Origin: Hohaiivirga sp031546825
GTDB taxonomy: Bacteria > Pseudomonadota > Alphaproteobacteria > Rhizobiales > Beijerinckiaceae
Assembly: GCA_031546825.1 (NCBI GenBank)
Contig: JAVBJU010000005.1
Location: 62,001 to 126,000 of the forward strand
DNA length: 64,000 nt
Direction of reading: 5' to 3'
Shown here piece after piece: positions 42,293 through 52,065 of this stretch (within the stretch, counting starts at the first letter, position 1; every line of letters begins with the position of its first letter). The notes below the pieces were generated by a model. The model did not search any database. It saw only the letters and a program-made list of their open reading frames with translations, and was not told the DNA's origin. The translations under genes and the position numbers were made by a program.

Positions 42293-43198
42293 ATGCCCGC
42301 TCTCGGATTCGCTTCCCGCCCCACCCTCGTCCGCCATACCGTGGAGCAGGACCCCGTCGCACTTGATCGCGCGTTGGCGGATGTGCGGCATCTGTCGATT
42401 TTGTTTGCGGGAGATAAAGCAGTTCTGCGCTCTGGTCCGCCCATGACGGCGCTCTTTCAGTGTTCCGAATTCACCATGCCAAAGAACCACCGCGAGCAGA
42501 TATTGCTCGGTGACTATGTGGGCGTTCCGGTTATCGCCACCCTACTGCCGCCGGAAGAAGCCGCTGCTTTTGAAGCGAATACAGCCTTCCATGTCGACGA
42601 TCTGCGCGCCATCGCCACCGATATGCGGGTGCCGGAAAGCGAAATCGGCCTCATGGCGACCGCGAAGTCTTTGCTGTTGTGGCATGATCGGCATCGCTTC
42701 TGTGCCAATTGCGGCCAGCCGACGACCTTTGCCGCTGCGGGCTTCCGCCGTGATTGCGCGGGATGTAATGCCCAGCACTTTCCGCGCACTGATCCGGTGG
42801 CCATCATGTTGATCACGCGTGGCGACAAGTGCCTTCTCGGCCGCTCCGCCCATTTTGCGCCGGGACGCTTTTCATGCCTCGCCGGGTTCATTGAGCCCGG
42901 TGAAACCGTGGAAGCGGCGGTGCGGCGTGAGACTTTTGAGGAAACCGGTATCAAGGTGGGCGCGGTCAGCTATCTGAGTTCGCAACCGTGGCCGTTCCCA
43001 TCAAACCTGATGATCGGGATGCACGGCATCGCAGAAAGCGAAGAGATCACCATCGACCCTGTCGAGCTTGAAGCCGCACGCTGGTTCACCCGCGGAGAAA
43101 TTCGCCAGTTGCTCGATAACACCCACCCCGAAGGCTTTTCCGCCCCGCCACCAGTGGCGATTGCGCATCACTTGATGCGGGCATTTTTGAAAGACTGA
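42293..43198 (+). CDS. nudC: NADH pyrophosphatase (NudC-type Nudix hydrolase)
   Basis: Hydrolyses NAD(H) to NMN(H) and AMP and may decap NAD-capped RNA. The 301-residue protein has a zinc ribbon (FCANCG, then CAGC), the Nudix box GFIEPGETVEAAVRRETFEETGI, and the NudC-specific SQPWPFPSNLMIGM. I chose the ATG at 42293 with GAGG seven bases upstream; a GTG at 42251 would add 14 residues. It is divergent from the PrpR-type activator. Confidence 0.93.
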   Translation: MPALGFASRPTLVRHTVEQDPVALDRALADVRHLSILFAGDKAVLRSGPPMTALFQCSEFTMPKNHREQILLGDYVGVPVIATLLPPEEAAAFEANTAFHVDDLRAIATDMRVPESEIGLMATAKSLLLWHDRHRFCANCGQPTTFAAAGFRRDCAGCNAQHFPRTDPVAIMLITRGDKCLLGRSAHFAPGRFSCLAGFIEPGETVEAAVRRETFEETGIKVGAVSYLSSQPWPFPSNLMIGMHGIAESEEITIDPVELEAARWFTRGEIRQLLDNTHPEGFSAPPPVAIAHHLMRAFLKD

Positions 43199-43500
43199 AG
43201 GGGCGCATTGTTTAATACGCAAAAAACAACATCCCCAAGCGTGAGCGGCAACAAATCTGGCTTTCGGTTGAGAATCAAACGCTTGAAACGTGGCCATATT
43301 CCGCAGGAATATTCATCCTGAAAGAAATCATATAGATTTTCTCGCCAAGCCGAATAGCCGAACTCCGCTTCTAAATGCTCGAAGAACTCCTCAGCGTCAT
43401 CACCATCGACAAGCAGAGCGCCACGAAGCTGCGTCTCAGGCTCAAGGCACTTCAGTCGCCAATAGAGATAGTGTTCTAGTCGTCTCTCTCGCTCGTCCAC
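43168..43500 (-). CDS. small acidic protein, DUF1493-like
   Basis: 110 residues. The stretch LLVDGDDAEEFFEHLEAEFGY resembles the DUF1493 pattern (D-x-D-D followed by a helix in an acyl-carrier-like fold), and a YDFFQDEY segment follows. The family has no settled function. The 3' end overlaps nudC on the opposite strand by 31 bases. Assignment is from pattern memory and should be treated as tentative. Confidence 0.55.
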   Translation of the reverse strand: MDERERRLEHYLYWRLKCLEPETQLRGALLVDGDDAEEFFEHLEAEFGYSAWRENLYDFFQDEYSCGIWPRFKRLILNRKPDLLPLTLGDVVFCVLNNAPLQSFKNARIK

Positions 43501-43536
43501 GATTGCCCCGCCCTAAACACGCCTCTAACGCCTGCG

Positions 43537-44397
43537 CTACTCCCCCGGCCCCGTATCAAATCGTTCGCGGAACGGATGCGCCGGGTAGACACCCAGCACG
43601 CGCAGTTCCTTCGAGAAATAATTCAGCTCTTCCAGAGCGCGCTTGAGGTGCGGCTCGTCAGGGTGCCCATCGACCTCAACGTAGAACTGCGTTGCGGTGA
43701 ACTGGCCGTCAACCATGTAGCTTTCCAGCTTGGTCATGTTGACGCCATTGGTGGCGAAGCCGCCGAGCGCCTTGTAAAGGGCGGCGGGGATATTACGGAC
43801 GCGGAAGACGAAACTGGTGATTGTCGGGCCGTTATTTGCAGGCGACCATTGTGGCTGCTTGGCGAGAACGACGAAGCGGGTTGCGTTGTGCGCCTCGTCC
43901 TCAACATTTTCCGCCAGAATTTTGAGCCCATAAAGGCGGGCTGCGAGCTTCGGCGAAAGTGAGGCGCGCGTCACATCGCCCGCATCCCGCACCTCGCGTG
44001 CCGCGCCCGCAGTATCACCGGCGATGACGGCCTTGAAGCCGAGCTTACGGATGATTTTGCGGCACTGGCCGAGCGCATGGATGTGGCTGTGCACCGTCTT
44101 GATGGTGGAAAGGTCGGCGTTGGGCAGCACCATCAGGTGGAAGTGGATCGGCAGAAAGTGCTCGCCGATGATATGGAAACCGGAGGTCGGCAACAGATTA
44201 TGGATATCGGCCACACGCCCAGCGATGGAATTTTCGATGGGGATCATCGCGAGTTCGACATCATCCTCGGCCAATGCGGCAAACGCATCCTCAAAGGTCG
44301 GGCACGGCACGGCTTCCCAATCGGGATATGCCTCTGAACAGGCCGCATGGGAGTTAGCACCGGGTTCGCCCTGAAACGAAATGCGCTTTTTTGTCAT
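43537..44397 (-). CDS. pheA: prephenate dehydratase
   Basis: Converts prephenate to phenylpyruvate in phenylalanine synthesis. The 286-residue protein has the PDT domain (RISFQGEPGANSHAA, PIENSIAGRV, and the ATRFVVL catalytic Thr-Arg-Phe) followed by an ACT domain (PAALYKALGGFATNGVNMTKLES) that senses phenylalanine. There is no chorismate mutase domain. The ATG at 44397 gives MTKKRIS; upstream frame sequence belongs to kdsB. It starts just before the kdsB stop region and is likely in one operon with it. Confidence 0.95.
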   Translation of the reverse strand: MTKKRISFQGEPGANSHAACSEAYPDWEAVPCPTFEDAFAALAEDDVELAMIPIENSIAGRVADIHNLLPTSGFHIIGEHFLPIHFHLMVLPNADLSTIKTVHSHIHALGQCRKIIRKLGFKAVIAGDTAGAAREVRDAGDVTRASLSPKLAARLYGLKILAENVEDEAHNATRFVVLAKQPQWSPANNGPTITSFVFRVRNIPAALYKALGGFATNGVNMTKLESYMVDGQFTATQFYVEVDGHPDEPHLKRALEELNYFSKELRVLGVYPAHPFRERFDTGPGE

Positions 44398-44398
44398 A

Positions 44399-45154
44399 TC
44401 AGCCGACCTTCGCCTGCGAGCGTGCACCCAAAATCTGTCTGGCCTTTTCGAGATCTTCCGGCGTGTCGACCCCAAGCGGCACATCATTGACCACCACGGC
44501 ATCAATGCGCATTCCCGCCTCGATGGCGCGCAATTGCTCAAGTTTCTCGCGCTGTTCGAGCGGCGACGGCTTCATGGTGACGAAGCGTTCCAATTCCGAA
44601 CGGCGATATGCATAAAGGCCGATGTGATGATAAAGCGGGCCGTCGCCGTAAGGGGCGGTGGCGCGGGTGAAATAAAGCGCACGATAGCGCCCCGCGGTGA
44701 ACAGCTTGGAGCCGATCATCTTCACCACATTGGGGTTAGTGCGCTCTTCCGCGACCTTGATCTCGGCCACAAGGGTCGCAATGGCGACATCCTCATCGGC
44801 AAGCGGCCCAACCGAACAGGCGATGGCTTTCGGGTCAATGGTCGGCAGGTCGCCCTGAACATTGACCACGACATTGTAATTGCGTTCCGGGTCAAGCGTT
44901 TGCAGCGCTTCGCAAATGCGGTCTGACCCGGTGGTGTGGTCTGAGCGCGTTTTTACCGCAAGGCCGCCTACCTTTTCGATCACGGCTGCAATTTCATCGG
45001 AATCGGTTGCCACCGCCACAGGGCCAATGCCCGCTTCGGTCGCCCGCCGCCACACATGCACAATCATCGGCTCTCCGCAGATATCGGCAAGCGGCTTGTT
45101 GGGAAGTCGGGTCGCCCCGAGACGCGACGGAATGAGAACGATGGGCTTCAACAT
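44399..45154 (-). CDS. kdsB: 3-deoxy-manno-octulosonate cytidylyltransferase
   Basis: Makes CMP-Kdo for lipopolysaccharide core synthesis. The 251 residues include the opening PIVLIPSRLGATRLPNKPLA, VATDSDEI, GSDRICEAL, VVNVQGDLPTI and a late LGVDTPEDLEKAR, all family hallmarks. The ATG at 45154 is the family start; the open frame upstream is spurious. It precedes pheA on the minus strand and is divergent from the cytochrome c gene. Confidence 0.96.
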   Translation of the reverse strand: MLKPIVLIPSRLGATRLPNKPLADICGEPMIVHVWRRATEAGIGPVAVATDSDEIAAVIEKVGGLAVKTRSDHTTGSDRICEALQTLDPERNYNVVVNVQGDLPTIDPKAIACSVGPLADEDVAIATLVAEIKVAEERTNPNVVKMIGSKLFTAGRYRALYFTRATAPYGDGPLYHHIGLYAYRRSELERFVTMKPSPLEQREKLEQLRAIEAGMRIDAVVVNDVPLGVDTPEDLEKARQILGARSQAKVG

Positions 45155-45419
45155 ATCGCGGCAATCTCCGGCAGCGCAGAATGGAGGCCGCTCAATATCA
45201 AGAAAGGATGCGCTTGTCATGGGTGCATTTGAGCGGATTGCCCGAGGCTCGACCCAATTCGGCAAAAAGGACAGTGGCTGTGATCTCGCCGAATTGACTA
45301 AGGCAGACACGGCAAAATGTCGCATTAGCCATTGTCAATTTCGCCCGAAACAGCTAAGCAACGCTCGCTTGCCGCGTCTCACGGCCCATGCCGAGACCGC
45401 TATGGGGAGAGCCCGTTCG

Positions 45420-45956
45420 ATGGTTAGGGAAATCAATAAATTTTTGGGCGCTTTGTTTGCCTGCTTGCTGATGGTGGTCGTGTTTCATCTGGTGAGCGGC
45501 TACATTTTCACCACGCCAACGCCGGTCATGGCCGGATATGTACTTCCCGCCGACGGTGCGGCTCCAGTTGCTGCGGCCAAGGCCGAGCCGGAAGTCCCGC
45601 TCTCGCAACTTCTCGCCAGCGCAAGCGCTGACAAAGGCAAGTCCATCGCCAAACAATGTGCGTCATGTCACACCTTTGATAAGGGCGGCAAAAACGGGGT
45701 CGGCCCCAACTTGTGGGGCATCATCGGCCGCAAAGCCGCTTCCCACGAAGGTTTTGCTTATTCCGACGCCGTCAAGAGCAAGAGCGACAACTGGACCTAT
45801 GACGACGTCGCGCACATGATGGAAGCCCCGGCCAAATACATGAAGGGCACCAAAATGACCTTCGCAGGCCTGAAAAGCGCCAAGGACCGTGCCGACGTGC
45901 TTGCCTACTTGCGCACGCTGTCGGATAATCCGGCCCCGCTCCCGGCCGCCAAGTGA
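45420..45956 (+). CDS. membrane-anchored c-type cytochrome (CycM/c552 type)
   Basis: 178 residues: an uncleaved N-terminal helix (about 8-30, LGALFACLLMVVVFHLVSGY), an Ala/Pro-rich linker and a class I cytochrome c domain with CASCH near residue 80, the GVGPNLWGIIGR loop and a distal Met ligand in KMTFAGLK. It probably carries electrons from the bc1 complex to a terminal oxidase. The ATG at 45420 has GGGGAG about nine bases upstream. It is divergent from kdsB. Confidence 0.92.
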   Translation: MVREINKFLGALFACLLMVVVFHLVSGYIFTTPTPVMAGYVLPADGAAPVAAAKAEPEVPLSQLLASASADKGKSIAKQCASCHTFDKGGKNGVGPNLWGIIGRKAASHEGFAYSDAVKSKSDNWTYDDVAHMMEAPAKYMKGTKMTFAGLKSAKDRADVLAYLRTLSDNPAPLPAAK

Positions 45957-45978
45957 GGCCATGACATTCGGCTGAACA

Positions 45979-47844
45979 ATGCGCTTTTCCAGACGTGATT
46001 TTCTTCTGACCGCCGGCGCCGCAAGCGTCGGCGCTGTCGTCCCCGCCCGCTATGCCTTCGCCGAAAAAGAGCCGTTACTGCACGGACTTTCCAGTTTCGG
46101 CGATCTGGCACTGCCGCCGGATTTCAAGAATTTCCCCTATGCCGACCCGGCTGCGCTCAAAGGCGGTGTTTTAGCTCTTGCCCCTAACGGCATCAGCGGC
46201 AACCAGGCTTTCGACACGTTTAATACCTTGAATATGTTCTCGTTCAAGGGGCAAGGCGCGGCTGGCCTCAACCTGATTTTCGACACTCTGATGACGGGGT
46301 CAGGCAATGAGCCGGATGCCTGTTACGGGCTAGTCGCACGCGGCGTCACCGTATCACCGAACAAACTCACCTACCGCTTTTTCCTGCGCCCGGAAGCCCG
46401 CTTCCATGACGGCTCGCCCCTCACGGCGGAAGACGTCGCCTTCTCGTTGGAAACTCTAAAGAACGACGAAGGAACCTATCCGACCTATCGGCTGATGATG
46501 CGGGAAATGGTCTCTGCCGTCGCCGAGCAGAAAGACATCGTGCGCATCACGTTCTCTCCGAGCCGCGCACGTGATCTGCATCTCATCATCGCGCAGATGC
46601 CGATTTTTTCGAAGTCGTTTTATACAGCTAAAAAATTCAGCGACGCCACGATGGAGCCACCGCTGGGCTCCAGCGCTTACCGCGTTGGTAAATTCGAACA
46701 GGGGCGTTTCATTGAATATGAGCGGGTGGCCGATTACTGGGCAAAAGACCTCCCCGTGAATGTCGGGCTGAATAACTTTGACCGCATCCGCTACGAATAT
46801 TTCCGCGACCGTCAGGTGGCGTTCGAGGCGTTCAAGAGCGGGTTACTGACATTCCAGCAGGAATCCACCTCGCGCAATTGGGCAACAGGCTACAACTTCC
46901 CAGCCATTGCCAACGGTCGGGTGAAGAAAGAAAGCATCGACAGCGAATTACCAACCACCGCCCAGGGTTGGCGCTTCAATCTGAGACGCGACAAGTTCAA
47001 GGATGCCCGCATCCGTGAAGCCATTGCACTCGCTTTCGACTTCGAGTGGACGAATAAATTCATCATGTATTCGTCCTTTAAGCGCACCACCTCCTATTTC
47101 GAAAACTCGCAGATGAAGGCGCAGGGGCTGCCGTCGCCGCAAGAACTGGCACTGCTGGAGCCCTTCCGCAAGGACCTGCCAGAGGCGGTGTTCGGCGAGG
47201 CCTATCTACCGCCGGTTTCCGACGGGTCGGGCACAGACCGCAACCTTTTGAAACGGGCCAATGATCTTCTGATGGTCGCAGGCTGCAAGCGCGACGGTAA
47301 AGTGCTGCGCCTGCCTTCGGGCGAGCCTTTCACCATTGAATTTTTTGATTTTTCGACGGCCTTGCAACCCCATACCGGGCCTTTTCTCTCTAATCTTCAG
47401 CGTCTCGGCATTGAGGCAAAGCCCCGTGTCGTCGACGCTGCGCAATATCAGGAACGTGTCTCGAAGTTCGACTTCGACATCATGAGTGTCAATGCAGGCG
47501 GATCGTTGACACCGGGCGACAGTTTGCGGCTGGTTTATGGCTCACGCGCGGCGGCAACACCGGGTTCGCTTAATTACTGTGGCATTGCCCATCCCGCCGT
47601 TGATGCGATGCTCGAAAAGATATCCAATGCCCATAGTCGCGCTGAGCTTGATGTCGCCTGCCGGACGCTCGACCGCATCCTGCGCGCCGAGCAATACTGG
47701 GTGCCAATGTGGTATCTCGGCACAAGCTGGATCGCCGCATGGGATATGTATGATCGCCCAGCGAACCACCCGCGTTTTGATTCCGGCGCGCCCATGACCT
47801 GGTGGGTTAATCCCGAAAAAGCGAAAAAGATCGGCAAAGCCTGA
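45979..47844 (+). CDS. yejA: extracellular solute-binding protein, family 5 (peptide ABC importer, YejA type)
   Basis: 621-residue binding protein for oligopeptides or related compounds. It starts with a twin-arginine signal peptide (SRRDFLLTAGAASVGAVVPARYAFA), then the family 5 pattern with FDTLMTG, LTYRFFLRPEARFHDGSPLTAEDV and GSSAYRV. Gene order and length match yejABEF. It is followed by a hairpin and then the permease genes. Confidence 0.93.
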   Translation: MRFSRRDFLLTAGAASVGAVVPARYAFAEKEPLLHGLSSFGDLALPPDFKNFPYADPAALKGGVLALAPNGISGNQAFDTFNTLNMFSFKGQGAAGLNLIFDTLMTGSGNEPDACYGLVARGVTVSPNKLTYRFFLRPEARFHDGSPLTAEDVAFSLETLKNDEGTYPTYRLMMREMVSAVAEQKDIVRITFSPSRARDLHLIIAQMPIFSKSFYTAKKFSDATMEPPLGSSAYRVGKFEQGRFIEYERVADYWAKDLPVNVGLNNFDRIRYEYFRDRQVAFEAFKSGLLTFQQESTSRNWATGYNFPAIANGRVKKESIDSELPTTAQGWRFNLRRDKFKDARIREAIALAFDFEWTNKFIMYSSFKRTTSYFENSQMKAQGLPSPQELALLEPFRKDLPEAVFGEAYLPPVSDGSGTDRNLLKRANDLLMVAGCKRDGKVLRLPSGEPFTIEFFDFSTALQPHTGPFLSNLQRLGIEAKPRVVDAAQYQERVSKFDFDIMSVNAGGSLTPGDSLRLVYGSRAAATPGSLNYCGIAHPAVDAMLEKISNAHSRAELDVACRTLDRILRAEQYWVPMWYLGTSWIAAWDMYDRPANHPRFDSGAPMTWWVNPEKAKKIGKA

Positions 47845-47852
47845 ACCAACAG

Positions 47853-47876
47853 CGGGAATACGCCGTTTTATTCCCG
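47853..47876 (+). other. hairpin between yejA and yejB
   Basis: Perfect 8-bp stem CGGGAATA / TATTCCCG with an 8-nt loop lies 9 bp after the yejA stop in a 144-bp gap. There is no T-run; such structures often stabilise the binding-protein message relative to the permease message. Confidence 0.6.
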
Positions 47877-47988
47877 GAACGTGCGAGCCCTTCTGCGGAA
47901 CGACGCTATGGCTAACAATCCGTTAAGGCTTTGTCCGTAAACCTTTTCAGGTGGCGTATTTCGCGTCCGATTCTTCACGGCTTGGTTG

Positions 47989-49098
47989 ATGGCATCCTAT
48001 ATCGCTCGCCGTCTTCTTCTCATGATCTTCACGATCTGGGGAGTTCTGACGGTCACCTTCGCACTGATCCAGTTCGTTCCCGGTGGTCCGGTTGAGCGGC
48101 TGACGGCGCAATTGCAGGGCCAGATAGCCGGAAGCGGGGGCGATTCAGGCGCTGTCGGCGGGGGCGGAGGCGATGCCTCCTATCGCGGGGCTCAGGGCCT
48201 CGACCCCGCTTTCATCGCCAGCCTCAACAAGCAATTCGGCCTCGATAAGCCCATCCTGACCCGTTACGCCAAGCTGCTGAAAGACTACACCTGCTGGTAT
48301 CGCACCGAGGAGGAGCCCAAGGGCTTTTCCTGCTTCAATTTTGGTGAAAGCTATTTCCGCAAGATCAAGGTCACGGACCTGATCACCGAGAAGCTGCCGG
48401 TCTCGATTTCGCTCGGGTTGTGGATGACCCTCATATCGCATCTCATCTCCATCCCGTTGGGGATCCGCAAGGCTATGCGGGAAGGATCTGCGTTCGATTC
48501 CTGGAGTTCAACGATCATCAGCATCGCCTATTCGGTCCCCGGATTTATGGTGGGTGCCATTTTTCTCATCCTGTTCGGGGGCGGCTCCTTCTGGGAACTT
48601 ATCCCGCTACGGGGTCTGTTTGGGGAAAATTGGGACCAGTTATCGACCATGGGGAAAATTCTGGATTATTTTCACCATCTGATCACGCCGCTGCTGTGCC
48701 TGGCATTGTCATCGTTTGCTACGCTGACCTTCCTCACCAAGAACTCATTCCTGGATGAAATCCGGAAGCAATATGTGCTGACCGCGCGGATGAAGGGTTT
48801 GAGCGAAAACCGGGTTCTTTACGGCCATGTCTTCCGCAATGCCATGTTGATCGTGATCGCCAGTTTTCCCTCGACCTTCATTGCCGCATTTTTCACCGGG
48901 TCTCTGTTGATCGAGAAAGTGTTTTCGCTGGATGGCCTCGGCTTGCTTTCCTATTCCTCGATCATTGAACGAGATTACCCGGTGGTGCTCGCCAGCATTT
49001 TCATTTTCTCGCTGATCGGCCTCATCGCCAATCTGATTTCCGACCTCACCTATACATGGGTTGATCCGCGGATCGACTTCGAGAGCAGGCAGGTCTGA
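47989..49098 (+). CDS. yejB: ABC transporter permease (YejB type)
   Basis: Inner-membrane permease of 369 residues: N-terminal helix with YIARRLLLMIFTIWGVLTVTFALIQ, a long periplasmic loop rich in Gly and containing DYTCWYRTEEEPKGFSCFNFGES as in YejB, and the BPD_transp_1 core with the EAA-like loop VLTARMKGLSENRVLYGHVFRN. The ATG at 47989 is used; a TTG just before it is in frame. Spacing and order place it in the yej operon. Confidence 0.94.
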   Translation: MASYIARRLLLMIFTIWGVLTVTFALIQFVPGGPVERLTAQLQGQIAGSGGDSGAVGGGGGDASYRGAQGLDPAFIASLNKQFGLDKPILTRYAKLLKDYTCWYRTEEEPKGFSCFNFGESYFRKIKVTDLITEKLPVSISLGLWMTLISHLISIPLGIRKAMREGSAFDSWSSTIISIAYSVPGFMVGAIFLILFGGGSFWELIPLRGLFGENWDQLSTMGKILDYFHHLITPLLCLALSSFATLTFLTKNSFLDEIRKQYVLTARMKGLSENRVLYGHVFRNAMLIVIASFPSTFIAAFFTGSLLIEKVFSLDGLGLLSYSSIIERDYPVVLASIFIFSLIGLIANLISDLTYTWVDPRIDFESRQV

Positions 49099-49099
49099 C

Positions 49100-50269
49100 A
49101 TGACGATGTCCTCCTCCCCGCTGGCCCCTGCCAAAACCTTGCCATTGCCCGACGAAAAGATCGGCCTTTTCAGGCTGTCGCCGATCAATCGGCGCAGGTG
49201 GAATAACTTCAAAGCCAACCGCCGCGGTTATTGGTCGCTTTGGGTTTTCCTGATCTTGTTCGTGGGCAGTTTGTTTGCCGAGTTTATCGCCAATGACCGC
49301 CCGATCATCGCATCCTACAAGGGCGAAATTCTCTTTCCAGTACTCGTTGATTACCCGCCGGAGAAATTTGGCGATGCGTCATTCATCGATTCGATCTATC
49401 GCGATAAAATCACCCAGAATGAGATCAACGCCCATGGTTGGATGATCTGGCCGCCCATACGGTTTTCCCATTCAACAATCCATATGACACCGCCCACGCC
49501 TTTTCCCTCGCCGCCCACCTGGTATCTGAGCGACGCGGAATGTCGGCCCACAGCGCAAGTCTCCGGTGGCTCCACCTGCCGCGATCTTGAATGGAACTGG
49601 CTCGGAACCGACAGCCATGGCCACGACGTGCTGGCCAGGCTGATATACGGCTTCCGCCTCTCCATGGTTTTTGCGTTGATACTCTCCTCGCTATCGGCAA
49701 TCGTCGGCATCACGGCAGGCGCCATTCAAGGCTATTTTGGCGGTTGGACCGATCTTCTCTTCCAGCGTTTCATCGAAATCTGGACGGCGATACCAACGCT
49801 TTATCTGCTGTTGACGGTCTCGTCGTTTTTTGCGCCGGGCTTTTTTATCCTGCTCGGAATTCTGCTGCTGTTTTTCTGGGTGTATCTCGTCAGCGTGGTG
49901 CGCGCCGAATTCTTGCGGGGCCGCAATTTTGAATATGTGCGTGCGGCGCGGGCGCTGGGCCTGCGAGACCGCACCATCATGTTCAAGCACATTTTGCCCA
50001 ACGCCATGGTGGCGACGGTCACGTTCCTGCCATTCCTGTTGATCCATTCCATTTCGATGCTGACCGCGCTCGACTTCCTCGGCCTCGGCCTGCCCCCCGG
50101 CTCTCCTTCGCTCGGCGAGCTGTTGGCCCAAGGGACGGAGAGCGTCAACATTCAAAAGCCCTGGATCGGGTTTTCCGCCTTCTTCACCATCACGATCATG
50201 CTCAGCCTGCTGATTTTCATCGGCGAGGCCGCGCGCGATGCCCTCGACCCGAGAAAGACGTTCCGATGA
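49100..50269 (+). CDS. yejE: ABC transporter permease (YejE type)
   Basis: 389 residues: an N-terminal cytoplasmic segment RRRWNNFKANRRGYWSLW and first helix, a periplasmic domain ending in the NWLGTDSHGHDVLARLIYGFR signature of DppC/OppC-type permeases, then five helices with the coupling loop FEYVRAARALGLRDRTIMFKHILPN. The start is two bases after yejB and it overlaps yejF by four bases. Confidence 0.95.
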   Translation: MTMSSSPLAPAKTLPLPDEKIGLFRLSPINRRRWNNFKANRRGYWSLWVFLILFVGSLFAEFIANDRPIIASYKGEILFPVLVDYPPEKFGDASFIDSIYRDKITQNEINAHGWMIWPPIRFSHSTIHMTPPTPFPSPPTWYLSDAECRPTAQVSGGSTCRDLEWNWLGTDSHGHDVLARLIYGFRLSMVFALILSSLSAIVGITAGAIQGYFGGWTDLLFQRFIEIWTAIPTLYLLLTVSSFFAPGFFILLGILLLFFWVYLVSVVRAEFLRGRNFEYVRAARALGLRDRTIMFKHILPNAMVATVTFLPFLLIHSISMLTALDFLGLGLPPGSPSLGELLAQGTESVNIQKPWIGFSAFFTITIMLSLLIFIGEAARDALDPRKTFR

Positions 50270-51891
50270 GCACGCCCCTTCTCGATGTCCGCAATCTGTC
50301 GGTTGCCTTCCGCCAGGAGGGTGCAGACCGCACCGTGGTCAACGGCGTCTCGTTCCATATCAATAAGGGCGAGACGGTGGCACTGGTGGGCGAATCCGGC
50401 TCGGGCAAGTCGGTTTCGGCGTTATCGGTGCTGAAACTCCTGAACTATCCGGCGGCGAGCCATCCTTCCGGCGAAATCCTGTTTGAAGGAAAGGATCTGC
50501 TCAGCCTCTCCGAGGATGCGATCCGCCGTGTGCGTGGCAATGACATCACCATGGTGTTTCAGGAGCCAATGACCTCGCTCAACCCGCTCCACATCATCGA
50601 GCGTCAAATCAGCGAAATTCTGAAACTGCACCGCGGACTGAACACGAGAGAGGCCCGCGCCCGCACGCTTGAACTTCTGGAAATGGTCGGCGTGCGTGAT
50701 GCCGAAAACCGGCTTGATGCCTTTCCGCACCAGCTCTCCGGCGGCCAGCGCCAGCGCGTGATGATTGCCATGGCGCTCGCTAACGATCCGAAACTGTTGA
50801 TCGCCGACGAGCCCACCACCGCGCTCGACGTCACCATCCAGGCGCAGATTCTCAAGCTGCTGGCCGAGATGAAGCAGCGCCTGCAGATGTCGATGCTGTT
50901 CATCACCCATGACCTCGGCACCGTGCGTAAAATCGCCGACCGGGTCTATGTGATGTTGAAGGGCGAAATCGTTGAAGAAGGGCCGGTTGCCGAAGTGTTT
51001 GGCAATCCGCGGCACGAATATACCCGCCGCCTGCTCGCATCCGAACCCACCGGCTTCGCCAATCCCATTCTGCCGGACGCCAAGACCATCATCGAGGCCG
51101 GGCCATTGCGGGTGTGGTTTCCGATCAAGAAGGGCTTTTGGCGGCGCACCGTCGGCCATGTCAAAGCGGTCAATGATGTTGCTGTCTCAATCCGCGAAGG
51201 CGAGACGCTCGGCATTGTCGGCGAATCCGGCTCGGGCAAGACGACGCTTGGCCTCGCCATCTTGCGACTGATTGCATCCAAGGGACCGGTGGTGTTTCTC
51301 GGCAGATCCATCGACGGTCTGAGCGCCAAGAATGTCCGGCCCTATCGCAAGCACATGCAAATCGTTTTTCAGGATCCCTACGGTTCGCTATCGCCCCGCA
51401 TGTCGGTTGCCGATATCGTCGCAGAGGGTCTCACTGTCCAGCAACCCGAGTTGTCGGGCAACGAGCGCCGCGCCATCGTCGCCCAGGCGCTTGAGGATGT
51501 CGGTCTGGACCACAGCAGTATGGACCGCTATCCGCACGAGTTTTCCGGCGGCCAGCGCCAGCGCATTTCCATTGCTCGGGCACTTGTGCTCAAGCCGCAA
51601 TTCATTCTGCTTGATGAGCCGACTTCCGCGCTCGACATGTCGGTTCAGGCACAGATCGTCGAACTCCTGCGCGACCTGCAACGTCGCCATAAACTCACCT
51701 ACATGTTCATCAGCCACGACCTCAAAGTGGTGCGGGCGCTGTCAAACCGCATTGTCGTGATGCGCAACGGCGATATCGTTGAACAGGGCGAGGCCGAGAG
51801 CATTTTCTCCAATCCGCAGAACGATTACACCCGCGCCCTATTCGCGGCGGCGTTCAATCTCGAGACGGTGAGCACCACCATCCCGAAATAA
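50266..51891 (+). CDS. yejF: ABC transporter, duplicated ATP-binding protein (YejF type)
   Basis: 541 residues with two complete ATPase domains. Each has a Walker A GESGSGK (about 42 and 322), a Q-loop, a signature SGGQRQR and a Walker B (LLIADEPTTALD and ILLDEPTSALD). It energises the YejBE peptide importer. The start ATGA overlaps the yejE stop. It is the last gene of the operon and is followed by a strong terminator. Confidence 0.96.
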   Translation: MSTPLLDVRNLSVAFRQEGADRTVVNGVSFHINKGETVALVGESGSGKSVSALSVLKLLNYPAASHPSGEILFEGKDLLSLSEDAIRRVRGNDITMVFQEPMTSLNPLHIIERQISEILKLHRGLNTREARARTLELLEMVGVRDAENRLDAFPHQLSGGQRQRVMIAMALANDPKLLIADEPTTALDVTIQAQILKLLAEMKQRLQMSMLFITHDLGTVRKIADRVYVMLKGEIVEEGPVAEVFGNPRHEYTRRLLASEPTGFANPILPDAKTIIEAGPLRVWFPIKKGFWRRTVGHVKAVNDVAVSIREGETLGIVGESGSGKTTLGLAILRLIASKGPVVFLGRSIDGLSAKNVRPYRKHMQIVFQDPYGSLSPRMSVADIVAEGLTVQQPELSGNERRAIVAQALEDVGLDHSSMDRYPHEFSGGQRQRISIARALVLKPQFILLDEPTSALDMSVQAQIVELLRDLQRRHKLTYMFISHDLKVVRALSNRIVVMRNGDIVEQGEAESIFSNPQNDYTRALFAAAFNLETVSTTIPK

Positions 51892-51910
51892 GCTGTTCTC
51901 ACCCAGAATC

Positions 51911-51946
51911 AAAAGGGCTCCGAACATGTCGGAGCCCTTTTGGTTT
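51911..51946 (+). terminator. terminator of the yejABEF operon
   Basis: 13-bp perfect stem AAAAGGGCTCCGA / TCGGAGCCCTTTT with a 5-nt loop and a T-rich tail, 19 bp after yejF. The symmetry allows it to act in both directions. Confidence 0.92.
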
Positions 51947-51948
51947 TA

Positions 51949-52048
51949 GAGTAACGCGCGTTTTAAGTGGATCGCCGGTTAAACGCAAAGCGTTACGGCA
52001 TCAAAGAATCTGGAGTGAAGTGCGTTTCATAGTAAACGCGCTTCACTC
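51949..52048 (+). repeat. 100-bp intergenic repeat, copy 1
   Basis: Begins GAGTAACGCGCG and ends CGCGCTTCACTC. It contains two imperfect inverted repeats: GTAACGC...GCGTTAC in the first half and GAGTGAAG...CTTCACTC in the second half. Copy 2 at 56118-56217 is the reverse complement with about six differences in 100 bases by hand alignment. It lies between the yej terminator and the DASS carrier gene. Confidence 0.9.
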
Positions 52049-52065
52049 TAGGGGATGGGCTTCGC

